DNA from: an uncultured Christensenella sp.
GTDB lineage: Bacteria > Bacillota > Clostridia > Christensenellales > Borkfalkiaceae
NCBI GenBank assembly: GCA_910586065.1
Contig: CAJUGI010000001.1
Location: 124,001-188,000 of the forward strand
DNA: 64,000 bases
Reading direction: 5' to 3'
The notes beneath the pieces are model-generated. The model was not told the origin of the DNA and made no database searches. It saw nothing but the letters and a program-made list of their open reading frames with translations. Made by a program: the position numbers and the translations under genes. Positions within the stretch are counted from its first letter, which is position 1. Each line of letters starts with the position of its first letter. Shown piece after piece: positions 19,197 through 30,400 of this stretch.

Positions 19197-22100
19197 GAGA
19201 AAGAACGAAAATTATTCACCCGTAGTTTCGGCGGGAACAAGAAGCCCCAAAGGGTTTTTGCTGATAAGCATTATTGCCGCGCTGTGTGCGGACGTGTGTG
19301 TTTCGGCAATTCTGATATGGTCGGCGGTGCCGGTGCTTTATTGGATTTTTCCGGTGCTTGCAATGGCGGCGGACGCGCTGTTTTTGCTGTGTGCGGTTTT
19401 TACAAACTTCCGTTTTAAATATTCCGTGGGCGAGCTTTGCGCGTTTGTCGTGTTTATATGCGCAATTGCGGTTGCAGAAAACGTTGTGAACCTGACGGGA
19501 GAAACGGTTACTCTTTCGGTAGCTGCCGCCGTGATGTGGACGGCTTCGCACCTTTTATCGGTAATTTGCGTTGTCGCCACTGCCGTGCACGCGTCCAAGA
19601 GGATAAGAGGCAATAAGATTGCCAAGATTATTGCGGCTTCGCTGTTTTGTGCGCTTGCGGCGGTATGCGCGGTTTTTTACGGTTTGTACGTGTTCGGCGG
19701 AGGTTTTTTCGGTCAGGGCGGTTACGGCGTGCGCCCGCTCGAATACGTTTATAACGAAGTTACGGACAGCTATTCCGTTGCCGGCGTTATGCAGGGCAGA
19801 GGAGAAATAGTAGTTATTCCCGAAACGTTTAACGATAAAAAGGTGGACGGGGTAAGTTATAAGGTTTTTTGCGCGGAGGGCGTGACGGACGTGCATATGG
19901 CGTCTGCGGATGTTAAATTTACGGACGCGGAGGAGCTTTCTCATTTCGGCGGGGAAATAAATATACACGCCGATAAAGAAGACGTTGAAACTTTGCGCGG
20001 CGCATTTTATTCTGCCAGAGGTACGACTTTTAAAGCGTACGATTTGGCTAACTGCGTGGTGCCAAACGTGGACGCGGACGAGGTTTACGTTGCGTTTGCT
20101 TACGACCAAGACAGTTACGCCGCGGTAAACGGCAAAGTTTTGCCGATATGGACCGGCAAAAAGGGTGACGAGTTCCGCTTACTTTTTACATATTACGAAA
20201 ATTATTCATACATAAGATATAATTCTTCTTCGGATGAAAGCGGGCTTTACGAAAGTTATACGGGATTCGGCGGAAAGGTTTTAAAGGAACTTAAGTTTTT
20301 CGACCCGTCGAAAGAGGTTGAAGGCGATGTCGTTTCCGGCTGGGGTGCGGAAGGAAACACCGTGCTTGACGGCGCTGTAATAAACGACAGTGTTAAGGTA
20401 AAGGTTGAGTTTGAAAACGTTTACCGCATAAAAGTGCAGAACGACAACGACGCGAAGTACGAACCCGGCGCAATTTTTAAATCGTTGTACACCGGCGGAC
20501 AATTTGTCGGCTACAGATACGCAACGGCGGCGACTTTCGACGGCGTTTTAAACGAAATAAATGACAGCCGACAGGGATTTACTTTGAGCTATAATTACGG
20601 CTTAACCGCTACGGAGAACGGTCAGCCCTACCGCGGCTTTGAAAATTCTGTTTCCGGCTCCGTTAGCAGCCTGACTTCGAACACGGTGTACATTTATCCC
20701 GTGTGGGATTTGAACGCGCCAACCATTACTTCTGCAACCAGTAATGCGGCGGGCGGCAAAATAGTTTACGGCGAGGACCTTGAAATTAAAGCGGCGGCGA
20801 CTGCGCCGGTGGACGGAATGAATGTTGCTTACGCGTGGAGCGGAGCTTATACAACTTCCTCGCAAAGTTTTAAAATACAGCGCGTCGGGCTTAACGACGG
20901 CGGGGATTTTAACCTTACTGTTACGGTTTCGGGCGATAACACTTCGCTTACTTCACAGGCGAAAGCTTCGCTTACGGTTGAAGTTGCAAAGCGCCCCGTG
21001 TACCTTGACTGGACGGGTACCGAAGCGGTAACCTATAACGGCGCGGAGCATAGTATTTCGTTTGAAGTAAGAGCACGGCAGACAGGTTCGGGCTTGCTCG
21101 ACGATGACGGCGTAAGCGTTCACATTTACAGTCAGAACAGCTTTCCCGTGAATATAGGTACAAGTAGTGCAACCTTCAAAAACGCGGGTGCTTACACCGT
21201 AGGGGGAAGGTTAAATAACGTTGCGGCGGCGGATAATTATTATATTGTAAGCAGTACCGAAAGCGTGCAAAAAGTTATTAACAAAGCTCCGCTGGATATA
21301 ACCTGGACGGGGACTTCGGAATTTGTTTACGACAAGACTTTGCACGCTCCCGAATACACCGTTTCGGGCGGGTTCGGTTCGGACGATACTATGATTAGCA
21401 TAGACGGCGCAAGTATATACGCCAACGCATATACGAATACGCAATATTACACGGCGACGGCGGTTACTTCGAACAGCAATTATTATATAACCGAAAACAC
21501 GAAAAGCAGGCGCTTTACCATTGCGCAGAGAGAGGTAACGTTAAGCTGGCTTACCGACACGATAGGATATACGGGCGAAGAACTGGCTCCGCTTGTCGTG
21601 CTTTCTTCGGATAATTTAATCGACGGCGACGCTTTGCGGCTTAGCAGAACGGGCTTTCAAAGAAATACCAACGAATATACGGGAATACCCGAATACATAG
21701 CGACTGCGGTGGTCGGCAACAGAAACTACAAGGCTACGGCGGCTACGGCAACGAAGAAATTTAAGATAGTTCCCAGAAACGTTTCCTTTGTGTGGGACAG
21801 CGCCGCGTCGTTTGAATATAACGGCGCCGTGCAATACCCTAAGGTGACCGATATAGACGGCGCTGTCGCTACCGAGCTTGAGGCGCTTAAAGCTTCGATA
21901 AGCTATACGGGAGGAGGAAAGGACGTTGCCGGCGGAAGTTATACTGCCTTTGCAACCCTTTTAAATAAGAATTATTCCGTTGTGGAAAGTTCGCGCACAA
22001 GCGGATATTATACTATAACTCCCAAGGGAATTACGGTAACGTTTACACAAAGCGTTATGCCGTATATGGGTACTACAATGACGCCTACGCACAGCATTGA

Positions 22101-22851
22101 CGGAAGAATAGGCAACGACAACGTGGGGCTTGTGCTTGACGGACGCGGTGAAAATGCGGGGGATTACACCATTACGCCGAGAGCGACGAATGCGAATTAT
22201 AAAGTGGTTTCGGAACCGTTTAACTATACGATTACAAAGGCTCCTATCGCATTTGAATGGACGTCGGGGGCGCTTGTTTATAACGGACGGGTGCACAGCC
22301 CCGTACCTACGGTAAACGGCACGATTTATCCCCGCGACCAGATTGAAATTGTTTGTACTTACGACAAGCCCGACGCTAACCGCAAAAATATCGGGCAGTT
22401 CACGGCAACGGCAAAGATTGTAAGCAAAATTCCTTCGAGACCGGCGGATAATTACGAAATTATTTCGGGCGCAACGAATGAGTTTTTTATAAATTACGTT
22501 CAGCTTGAAATATCTGTTTCGAATACGAATTTGGTATATAACGGATATGCTCAGGCGCCCGTCGTTGAAATTAAAAACAAATCGGCGATTGTCGAAGGCG
22601 ATGTTCTCGAGCTCGTAGTTACGGGCGGCGGAACCGAAGTCGGTTCTTACACACTGACGGTTAAGCTTAAAAACAACAATTCGGAGCCTGCGAAAAATTA
22701 TAAGCTTAAATATGAAAACCAATTTGATTTGGAAATAAGCGTTAACTTTAATATAATTGCGCCGGACGCGCGGCGGATTGATTTTGCCGAGGGCGGAAAA
22801 AGCTTTTATGAGGAAGTTGCCGAAGCGCGCGCGGAAGGAGGGAGCTTATGA
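19189..22851 (+). CDS. Five-helix membrane protein with tandem MBG-type repeats
   Basis: Residues ~22-165 form five hydrophobic segments (for example ISIIAALCADVCVSAIL and IIAASLFCALAAVCAVF). They are followed by a long domain presumably outside the cell. That part starts with a BspA/LRR-like stretch (IVVIPETFNDKKVDGVSYKVF) and a beta-rich region. It then has seven repeats of roughly 80-90 residues from about residue 604, each opening with a pattern like LDWTGTEAVTYNG, ITWTGTSEFVYDK or FEWTSGALVYNG. These are MBG/YDG-type beta-sandwich repeats of adhesins. At 1220 residues there is no LPXTG motif. It overlaps the gene before it by 8 bases and the gene after it by 4, so it truly belongs to the operon although its neighbours appear cytoplasmic. 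It may anchor or sense at the envelope; function unknown. Confidence 0.7.
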   Translation: MFKRKNENYSPVVSAGTRSPKGFLLISIIAALCADVCVSAILIWSAVPVLYWIFPVLAMAADALFLLCAVFTNFRFKYSVGELCAFVVFICAIAVAENVVNLTGETVTLSVAAAVMWTASHLLSVICVVATAVHASKRIRGNKIAKIIAASLFCALAAVCAVFYGLYVFGGGFFGQGGYGVRPLEYVYNEVTDSYSVAGVMQGRGEIVVIPETFNDKKVDGVSYKVFCAEGVTDVHMASADVKFTDAEELSHFGGEINIHADKEDVETLRGAFYSARGTTFKAYDLANCVVPNVDADEVYVAFAYDQDSYAAVNGKVLPIWTGKKGDEFRLLFTYYENYSYIRYNSSSDESGLYESYTGFGGKVLKELKFFDPSKEVEGDVVSGWGAEGNTVLDGAVINDSVKVKVEFENVYRIKVQNDNDAKYEPGAIFKSLYTGGQFVGYRYATAATFDGVLNEINDSRQGFTLSYNYGLTATENGQPYRGFENSVSGSVSSLTSNTVYIYPVWDLNAPTITSATSNAAGGKIVYGEDLEIKAAATAPVDGMNVAYAWSGAYTTSSQSFKIQRVGLNDGGDFNLTVTVSGDNTSLTSQAKASLTVEVAKRPVYLDWTGTEAVTYNGAEHSISFEVRARQTGSGLLDDDGVSVHIYSQNSFPVNIGTSSATFKNAGAYTVGGRLNNVAAADNYYIVSSTESVQKVINKAPLDITWTGTSEFVYDKTLHAPEYTVSGGFGSDDTMISIDGASIYANAYTNTQYYTATAVTSNSNYYITENTKSRRFTIAQREVTLSWLTDTIGYTGEELAPLVVLSSDNLIDGDALRLSRTGFQRNTNEYTGIPEYIATAVVGNRNYKATAATATKKFKIVPRNVSFVWDSAASFEYNGAVQYPKVTDIDGAVATELEALKASISYTGGGKDVAGGSYTAFATLLNKNYSVVESSRTSGYYTITPKGITVTFTQSVMPYMGTTMTPTHSIDGRIGNDNVGLVLDGRGENAGDYTITPRATNANYKVVSEPFNYTITKAPIAFEWTSGALVYNGRVHSPVPTVNGTIYPRDQIEIVCTYDKPDANRKNIGQFTATAKIVSKIPSRPADNYEIISGATNEFFINYVQLEISVSNTNLVYNGYAQAPVVEIKNKSAIVEGDVLELVVTGGGTEVGSYTLTVKLKNNNSEPAKNYKLKYENQFDLEISVNFNIIAPDARRIDFAEGGKSFYEEVAEARAEGGSL

Positions 22852-23942
22852 TTTGCGAGCATTGCAAAAAGGAATTTAAAGAGCCGCTCGAACTTTATAA
22901 CGGCGAGTGGGCGTGTCCGTTGTGCCGCGAGAATATAAGCGTTACTTTAAAGGAACTTGTAGTCACGCACGAAAACGAGGAGCTTTTCAACCTTTCGGAA
23001 ATTTGCTATTTCCGCGCGATTAAGGCGGAGAACCGCAAGGATTATCAGCGCGATTTGAATAAGGCGGTAAGTCTTTGCCGCGAGGCGGCGAAGTTGCAGC
23101 ACCCCAAAGCGCTTTTAAGAATGGGTTATTATTACGACGCGGGATATATCGCGTTTGATATAAACGAAGCCTTTAAGATGGCTCACGATTATTACAAAGC
23201 CGTCTGGACGGCGGCGCGCATAGACGTGAATTATGTTGGCGGCGTTGCCGAAGACTGGGGAGCAAACGGAATTAAGCTTAAAGAACGCGCCGCGCTGTTA
23301 TATTTAAACCTTTTAAAGAACGTACCCGAAAAGTATTCGAATAACGCGGTTTATAACTACGGCGACGCGAAAGCGGCGGTAATTGCGGCAGGATTGCCGG
23401 TTAAGCTTGCAGACGGCGGTGCGGACGGACGCGAAGAGGACAGGGCGGTTAAAATTCTGGAAATTTTCGAATCGTGCAAGTCGGGAGAACGCGCGCCGTT
23501 GTTCGGGATTTTAAGAGTGGACGGAGAAACGTTTAAGCGGCTTGCCGAAATTAAGGACGCGGGAAAAAAGGAAAAGCGTGCAAAGCTGTTCAAATATGCG
23601 GTTTCGGTGGATATAGTTATGCTTAACGAGCAGACGGGCAACGCAAAAACCATAAGAAAAGAAGAGGACGTTTCGGTAATAAAGGACGACGAACAGTATT
23701 ATTTATACTTTTTCAACGTCGGCGGCAAGCAACCCAAGGCGGGCAACTTCAAGCGCGCGCAAAAGGTAATAGAAAGGGAAACAAACCGCGGCGAATACGG
23801 CAGGGTTTTGGAGCTGGGCGACAGGGCTAAATCACTGGGCGGGGATTTTGTGTTTTATGCGGACGACGTTTTAAAATATAAATCCAAGTCGGAATCGTTC
23901 GCTCATGCGGCGGGAGATTTGATTAACGCTGTTTTAAAATAA
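22848..23942 (+). CDS. Zinc-ribbon plus Sel1/TPR-like repeat protein
   Basis: 364 residues. An N-terminal zinc ribbon has Cys3/Cys6 (CEHC) and Cys23/Cys26 (CPLC). Helical Sel1-like repeats follow (AVSLCREAAKLQHPKALLRMGYYYDAG is split across two helices). The C-terminal half is Lys/Glu-rich and unassigned. The start overlaps the previous stop as ATGA. Sel1/TPR proteins are usually adaptors, so a scaffold role between operon partners is plausible but inferred. Confidence 0.65.
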   Translation: MICEHCKKEFKEPLELYNGEWACPLCRENISVTLKELVVTHENEELFNLSEICYFRAIKAENRKDYQRDLNKAVSLCREAAKLQHPKALLRMGYYYDAGYIAFDINEAFKMAHDYYKAVWTAARIDVNYVGGVAEDWGANGIKLKERAALLYLNLLKNVPEKYSNNAVYNYGDAKAAVIAAGLPVKLADGGADGREEDRAVKILEIFESCKSGERAPLFGILRVDGETFKRLAEIKDAGKKEKRAKLFKYAVSVDIVMLNEQTGNAKTIRKEEDVSVIKDDEQYYLYFFNVGGKQPKAGNFKRAQKVIERETNRGEYGRVLELGDRAKSLGGDFVFYADDVLKYKSKSESFAHAAGDLINAVLK

Positions 23943-23954
23943 AGGAGTTAAAAG

Positions 23955-25478
23955 ATGTTAGGTGACAAAATTCAGAAAATAGAGATGACTGCGGCGGCGA
24001 ACGGGCTGGCGGTGCACAGAAATTTCAATGTAAGGTATATTGCAAGCCACAGTTATTTTCGTGCGCCGGAAATTCTTGCGGACCAGATTGCCGACGATTT
24101 GCTTAAAATCTGCGATTCCGGCGTGAACAGCGGATTTAACGGTTCGATGAAGAGCGCGATTTCAAAGCTTACTTCGCTGATGGTGGATTTGACCAAGGTG
24201 CGTGAAAACGACGTTAAAGCTTACAACAAGTGCGCCGTGCAGAGGGATAAAGTTATGAAATCTTTGGAATTGCGCGGAGAAGAGGTAACCGAGGAAACAG
24301 GCATAAAGGCTTCCATTAAAAAATATATCGATACCTCGGTTAAGGCGATTGATACTTTAGAGGCGTTGAATTCGGAAGAGAACGATTTTTGTACGATTGA
24401 CGAAAAGCAGATTAAGCGGTTTAACGAGAGCAAGGAAAAGTTTGAGGAGCTTTTAAAAGCTCTGGATAAAGTTTCGGACGTTTCGAGTAAGGACGCGGTT
24501 GCGTATTCGAACAGCGTGATAAAGTGCATTTTAGACTGGCGTGAAGCGTTTTCCGAGAGGATGTGCACGCCAGACACCGTTAAAAAACTTGACGAGGCGA
24601 TTGAGCTTTTGAATAAGTGGGCGCAGAACGTTAAGATAGTTTCTAAGCGCGAAAGAGCTAAAGAGGCGGAATTCGTAAAGTATGAAGAAGACGACGTCGG
24701 CAGGCTTTCGGAGTGCACGGGAACATTTGAGACCTTGCAGGTATTTAAGGACAGAATGGACGAAAAGGCGCGTGATATCGAAGAGAGCAAGAAGAGCCTC
24801 AACGAATACGACGGACAGCTTTTAGAAGTTAAGAACGCGCTTATTAACCTTGAAAACGACAAAAAACAGATTGCCATAAACCTGAAAAACACGGGCGACG
24901 TGCAGGCTGCCAACCTTGCCGCGGCGGACCTTAAACGGCGAAAAAACGAGCTGGAAAACAAGTACCGTGAAATAAGCGCGGCTATTAAGCGGAGTCAAGC
25001 CTTAAACGCGGACATAACCGCGCAGGAGAAAATATATTCGCGCCTTAAAACCGTTTACGACAAGGTGATGACGTATAAAAAGGACCCCGCCATGCTGTGC
25101 ATTATTACAAACGGGGTTAACTTTACTTCGCTTGCAAAGATGTTCAGGGGCGTTTTCGACAGTGAAACGGTAGATAACGCGCTTAAAGACATAGTGAGAA
25201 TTAACACCACGGTAAACGAGTTGAAGGGTATGAGAATAGAGACGGCGCAGAAGCTTACGCAATTTGTGGATATTGCCGATTCCGTTCTGAATGATTATGT
25301 TATAGAAGAAGAGGAAAAAGAGGAGATTGTGCTTGAATCCAAGAACGGAATGAGCGCTGACCTTTTGAGTATTCTGGGTGAACTCGAAGGCGCGGATTTG
25401 GAAGAAAAGGAGGAAGAAAAGCAGACGAATAAAATTTTGGACGAGCTGGGTATTCCTCTTACGGACGACGACAACTGA
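23955..25478 (+). CDS. Long coiled-coil protein with acidic tail
   Basis: 507 residues, almost entirely helical, with heptad-rich stretches at about 95-210 and 255-370 (DGQLLEVKNALINLENDKKQ; LKRRKNELENKYREI). The last ~60 residues are very acidic and end ILDELGIPLTDDDN. That ending resembles the C-terminal VLDELGLSLTDE of eukaryotic CHMP2-type ESCRT-III proteins, and a Vps4-like AAA ATPase is encoded downstream in the same operon. The similarity is short and could be convergent. It starts 12 bases after the previous gene with AAAGGAG in front. No enzymatic motif. Likely a polymer-forming or scaffold protein. Confidence 0.6.
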   Translation: MLGDKIQKIEMTAAANGLAVHRNFNVRYIASHSYFRAPEILADQIADDLLKICDSGVNSGFNGSMKSAISKLTSLMVDLTKVRENDVKAYNKCAVQRDKVMKSLELRGEEVTEETGIKASIKKYIDTSVKAIDTLEALNSEENDFCTIDEKQIKRFNESKEKFEELLKALDKVSDVSSKDAVAYSNSVIKCILDWREAFSERMCTPDTVKKLDEAIELLNKWAQNVKIVSKRERAKEAEFVKYEEDDVGRLSECTGTFETLQVFKDRMDEKARDIEESKKSLNEYDGQLLEVKNALINLENDKKQIAINLKNTGDVQAANLAAADLKRRKNELENKYREISAAIKRSQALNADITAQEKIYSRLKTVYDKVMTYKKDPAMLCIITNGVNFTSLAKMFRGVFDSETVDNALKDIVRINTTVNELKGMRIETAQKLTQFVDIADSVLNDYVIEEEEKEEIVLESKNGMSADLLSILGELEGADLEEKEEEKQTNKILDELGIPLTDDDN

Positions 25479-25486
25479 TTTGAATT

Positions 25487-27448
25487 ATGAGTTATAAGGA
25501 CATACTCGAAAAGGCAAACGCCGCATATATAAGGGAAACGGAAACCCGCGCGCTTGCGGTTCAGACCGAAGCTTTGGATAAACTTTTGGCGGAAAAGGAC
25601 TTGCTGCCGGATTACCGTGCGAAAGCCGAGGCTTTGCGGCGCAGAATGTACGTTAAGCTGTGCGCTTTACTGTATATTAAAAGTTTCGACGGCGCGGTTT
25701 TGGAGAGAACGTTGAATTATATTGCCGCCGAAAAGCCTGATTGCGAAGAAAAGGGATTTAAAAAGACGGTTGCGGTAATGGACGCGGCGGCGGAGTTACT
25801 TAAAAAAGTTGCTTTTGCCGCTGAACGGACGGATGAAATTAAAAAATCGCTTTTATACCGCGGCGTGCAGGTTGCGGATTTTGACGCCTGCGGCGTTGCG
25901 GCAAAAGAAATTACTTTTATAAAAGAGACCGTTGAGAAACAGGAGTTTTTGAATCCGTTCGGCGAAAACGTTGCGTTTGCCGACGTGCGTGCAGAGATGT
26001 TGAAAAGGCTTGACGACGTGCTTTCGGAAGTAAACGGAATGGGCGCGGAGGCGGTTAAAAGCGCGGTAAGCGATTACGTTTTTGATATATCGGACGAATT
26101 TGAGCTGTATGAATATTTTCCTCTGCCCGATTGCGACGAGGGCGGAAGGGCGCGCGCAACCGTTTTGTGTACGCCGTTTAAGGACGAGGCCAAACTTTAT
26201 GCGACTTTTGCGCGCAGGGAAACGCAGGACGAACGCGGGCGCAAAAATAAAGTTAAATTATATTGTTTAGACTGTTCGGTGTTTGAAAGAAACGGTTTCG
26301 GGTTTGCCGAAAACGTGTTTATGTTTTTAAAAACGGAGAATGCGGACTGTTTGGCTTTTGGCGCGGAGGCGTTAACCGATAAAGTGCAAACGGCGTTTTT
26401 GAAATGTGCGATGCACTACGGAAAAGACGGAGGACAAGTTTTTGTCGTTGACGAATCCGGCGACGGAAAACTTTACGCGGCGGCGCTTGCCGCGGCGCAG
26501 GAGGACAAAACGCTATCTTCCGTGGACGTCAGCAGGACTTATATTTCGGTTCCCGCATATTCGGACGCGGAACAGGAACTCAGGGACAGAGGGATGCTTT
26601 CGGAACCCGCCGATTACGAACGTTTGAAACGTATGCCGTTTATGGGGTTTGCGGGGCTTAACAAAATCGTACGGGCGTGCGTTCAGGGAATGAAGAACTG
26701 GTACGACGTAGGCATAAGACTTTCAGCCGAAAATCGGGAAAGAGCCGAAAGATATTTAAGGAAGTTGCCGTCGGTATATCTTTTGATAGATTCGGGCTGG
26801 GGGGATTTTTCCTCTTTCGACACGGAAAAAGACGACGGCGGACACGAATTCGATTACGACGGAATAAAGAGCGTTCATCTTAAAAACATACGCGCGATAG
26901 TTGAGAGCGGTGAAAGCGTTTTTGCAAAGTGCGGAATGATAGCGCGTTACTGCACGACCGGCGGCGGCGACAGGCTGGACTGGCAAAAACTTTCGAAAGA
27001 CGAAATGCAGGACAGGCTGGATATGGCAACGAAACTTGTGTTTAAGGTGCTTGGAGTGACGGAGGTCGTGCCGGAAGTTCAGCTTTTGGATGAACTGGAC
27101 AATCCGACGGCGGGCGGACTTTGCATTGACGGCGGCAAGCAGATACGGTATAAATATTCGTGTATGCTCGGCGACTGGGAGTGGGCGATGGGATGTATCG
27201 TTCACGAAAGTTTTCACGCTTTGCAGAACAAACTTGCGCAGGGCGGCTGGTCGCGGTGGTATTACGACAATATGGGCATAACACGCGGCAGAGTGGAGCA
27301 GTGGCTGCGAACGAGAAAGATATATAACCCGAACACAAAGAGCGACGTTTATCAGGTTCATATTTACGAGAGTGACGCGAGGGCTTTCGAAGCAGACTGC
27401 GACGACGGAAGAAATTATGCCTGGAACGGAATGGATTTTGATTTCTGA
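25487..27448 (+). CDS. Metallopeptidase-like protein with C-terminal HExxH motif
   Basis: 653 residues. The C-terminal ~100 residues contain HESFH (573-577) followed about 50 residues later by ESDARAFEAD (628-637). This is the arrangement of a zinc metallopeptidase in which two histidines and a downstream acidic residue hold zinc and the glutamate of HExxH is catalytic. The N-terminal ~550 residues are not recognised: helical at first, then alpha/beta (residues ~210-330). No signal peptide, so it would act in the cytoplasm. It starts 8 bases after the coiled-coil gene. Within the operon it is the clearest candidate for an effector enzyme, perhaps released or activated by the other members; that is inference. 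Confidence 0.65.
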   Translation: MSYKDILEKANAAYIRETETRALAVQTEALDKLLAEKDLLPDYRAKAEALRRRMYVKLCALLYIKSFDGAVLERTLNYIAAEKPDCEEKGFKKTVAVMDAAAELLKKVAFAAERTDEIKKSLLYRGVQVADFDACGVAAKEITFIKETVEKQEFLNPFGENVAFADVRAEMLKRLDDVLSEVNGMGAEAVKSAVSDYVFDISDEFELYEYFPLPDCDEGGRARATVLCTPFKDEAKLYATFARRETQDERGRKNKVKLYCLDCSVFERNGFGFAENVFMFLKTENADCLAFGAEALTDKVQTAFLKCAMHYGKDGGQVFVVDESGDGKLYAAALAAAQEDKTLSSVDVSRTYISVPAYSDAEQELRDRGMLSEPADYERLKRMPFMGFAGLNKIVRACVQGMKNWYDVGIRLSAENRERAERYLRKLPSVYLLIDSGWGDFSSFDTEKDDGGHEFDYDGIKSVHLKNIRAIVESGESVFAKCGMIARYCTTGGGDRLDWQKLSKDEMQDRLDMATKLVFKVLGVTEVVPEVQLLDELDNPTAGGLCIDGGKQIRYKYSCMLGDWEWAMGCIVHESFHALQNKLAQGGWSRWYYDNMGITRGRVEQWLRTRKIYNPNTKSDVYQVHIYESDARAFEADCDDGRNYAWNGMDFDF

Positions 27449-27496
27449 TATAAAGAAACGCATATATTCGAACTGATTTGGCTTAAGAGGGAATAA

Positions 27497-30400
27497 GTGG
27501 AGCTTTTAGACAATTTTATTAACGAGCTTTTGCATATTAACGACGCAAGAGCAAACAAATTGATAGACGTGGGGAATCTTTTTGCCGCCGGAAATTCCGC
27601 GGACGGCGAAAAGGCATTTAAGCTGTGGCGCGAGGGCGGCAACGAAGGGGCGGTTATGCTTGCTACCGCCGCGGCGCGTAAGGGAAAACTTTCGAACAGG
27701 ACTGTTCTGGAAAATTCCGCGCTTACAAAAACGCTTGTAAACAATCCGAAAGTTGAAAAGTGGCTCTGGAGCAATTTGAACGGCGTAAGCGACCCTAAAA
27801 AACTTGACGGATTTATTGACGGCGTTTATAAAGAATTGAATTTAAAGGGCAATAACCCGCTGTTTTTGGGTGTCGGTTGCCTTAAGTGGGAAACTGCGGT
27901 TGCCGACGGAATAGAAGCCGTGTGTTCTCCGCTTTTGATTTTCCCCGTAAAGCTTGTGCGCGGCACGCAGACAAGCAACGTGGAGATAGAGTTCGTTGAC
28001 GACGACGCTTATTTTAATCCTTGTCTTATTCACAGACTGAGACGCGACTTATCCGAATATGTATCGGACAACTTTCCGCACCCCAACGGAGAAGGGGCGG
28101 ATTTTGACGCGCCTGTCGATTTAAATGTGCTCGGCGACGGGAATTTATATTTTGAACGGGTGGAAAAGCACGTTAAAAACTGTTCCGGCGGCGGGGCGTT
28201 CGAATTTTACCGCAACGCGCTTGTAATTGCGCAGTACAACCACAGCGATATGTGTATGTATTACGACGTGCGGCGCAACAGGGAAAAGATTTACGCAAGT
28301 CCGCTAGTTAAAAAAGTTTTCGGCGGCGGTGCGGAACAGGAACCTCCCGCACAGGATTGCGGCGCCGATTTTATTCTGCCTGCCGACAGCATACAGCAAA
28401 AGCTGATTAAAAGAGTGGCGCGCGGGGAAAGTTTAATAGTTAAGGGACCGCCGGGAACCGGCAAAACCTTGACCATAGCCAATATGATTGCGGCGCTTTT
28501 GTCGCAGGGGAAAAGGGTGCTTGTGGCTTCGAAAAAGTTGTCGGCACTGGGCGAAATTAACGCGAAGCTTCCAGAAAGACTGAGAAAATTCGTGATGCTT
28601 TTGGATTACGAAACCGAAAGACAGGCGGCTGCGGTAAACCCCGAAGAGGTTAAAAAAGAACTTAAAAAGATTGTGCGCGGGCGCAGGGAATACGTTTACG
28701 ATAAGACTGTTACGGGGGCTTACGCACAGACTGCGGCGGAAAAGACGGACGCTGTATTTGAACTTAACTCTTATTATACCGCCGCGTTTAAAGAGGGCGA
28801 CGTTGCGGGCGGAAGTTATTTTGACGCTTTGGATACGTATTACAAAAACGATTTGCCTGCGGCGGAGTTTGTGAAGCCGGAAGAGGCTGCGAAAATTTCG
28901 CGCAAGGAATATAACGCTTTATACGCGAAAGTCGGAACGGCGGCAAAGCATTTTGCTAAGATGAGCGCGGTGACCGGATTTGAAAAGTGCCCGTGGGCGG
29001 AATGTGCAAAACTCGAAGACACCGAGGGGGCAATCGGCGAATACGCCGGTTTTTGCAGGCTTTGGGAAAAAACGAGGGAGCTTTTGAAACCGCTTTTTAA
29101 CGCGTTTCCGAATATTGATTTCAGCGGCGTGCCCGTGGGTGGTATCGCCGGCGTTGCGAGCGGAAATGCGCTTGACAGAATAAATACCGGAAAGTTACTT
29201 TCTTGCGAAAAAATTCCGTTTGATTCGGGAGAGCTTAAAGAGCTTTTAAAGGATTGTGTGGACAATCCGCTTTCGGATTCCGTTGAATTTTTTGAGGAGA
29301 ATTCGGACAAATGCTTTGAGGGGGTTGTTAACTGCGGTGCCGATGGAACGCTTACGCCCGCCGAAATTGAATTTATTTATGCAAACCGAGGGATATTTTA
29401 CCGCGGAAACACCGTTCTGACCGAAGGCGCGACCGGTGAAAAGATTGAGGAAGTTGCGGATAAAATATGCGAACTCGATTTAAAGCGCAGAGAAGCGGAG
29501 TTGGATACGCTTGCAGTGTTTGCGCTTTCGGATTCGAAGGAAACGGATTTAATTAAGAAATCGTTTGGGGCGCTGTTGCCTTATAAGGGAGCGGAAGAAC
29601 CTAAAAGATTCGATTTCAAAGCTAAGGGGGCTTTTAAAAAGCTTGCGGCAATCAGCGTGCGCAAAAATGCGAAATTCAAGGATATTGCGGGGGCAATCGC
29701 TTCTTATGAAGAATTTTTGCGGCTTGACGGCGAGCTTTGCTCTCTTACGCACGTTCTGACGAAAACATTCGGACGGCAGCTTTTAAAGGACGAGCTTAAA
29801 TGCCTGTTTACCGTTCTTGCGAAAAGCAGGCTTGCCGGAATGACGGTAAAAGATTATCTTGAAAGCGTTAAGGCGGTTTACCCCGATTTGTGCGCCTGCC
29901 TTGAAAAGTGCAAAATAAAGCGCGGCGTCTGTGATTTGAACGAATTCAAAGCGGCTGTTTCGGCTAAACTTAAATTTGAAAATCTTTCCGGCGCAGTTAA
30001 AAAGATTGCGGAAGCCGCGTGTCTTACTGAGGATATATCCGACGTTTTGTCGTCGGCAAGGACGTTTGCATGCCTTATATCCTTTAAGGAACTGAAAGAA
30101 TTTGAAAATCTTGCGGTTGACGTCTGCACCGATATAATTGCGAAGATTAAAGAATCGGGCGCGGAATTTGCCGGCTGTGCGGAAGAGCTTTCAGAAAGAT
30201 TTGTGAACTTCGGTACGAAGTATTTTAACAACTATTACACGCGTAACGCTTATGTGCTTACGTCTGTGGAGCTGGATAATTTTGCGGCGTGCGCCACGGA
30301 CAGAACGCTTGTTGGAGCGGCGGCGGAATATTATTCGGTTATAACCGGTGAAAACAACGCTTTGCCGCTGGATAAATTTTTCGGCTTTTACGAGCGCGGG

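Noticed and set aside
28840-29310. 156-codon minus-strand ORF opposite the SF1 helicase
   Set aside because: Ser/Phe-rich shadow without ribosome binding site; the helicase frame is continuous through it.
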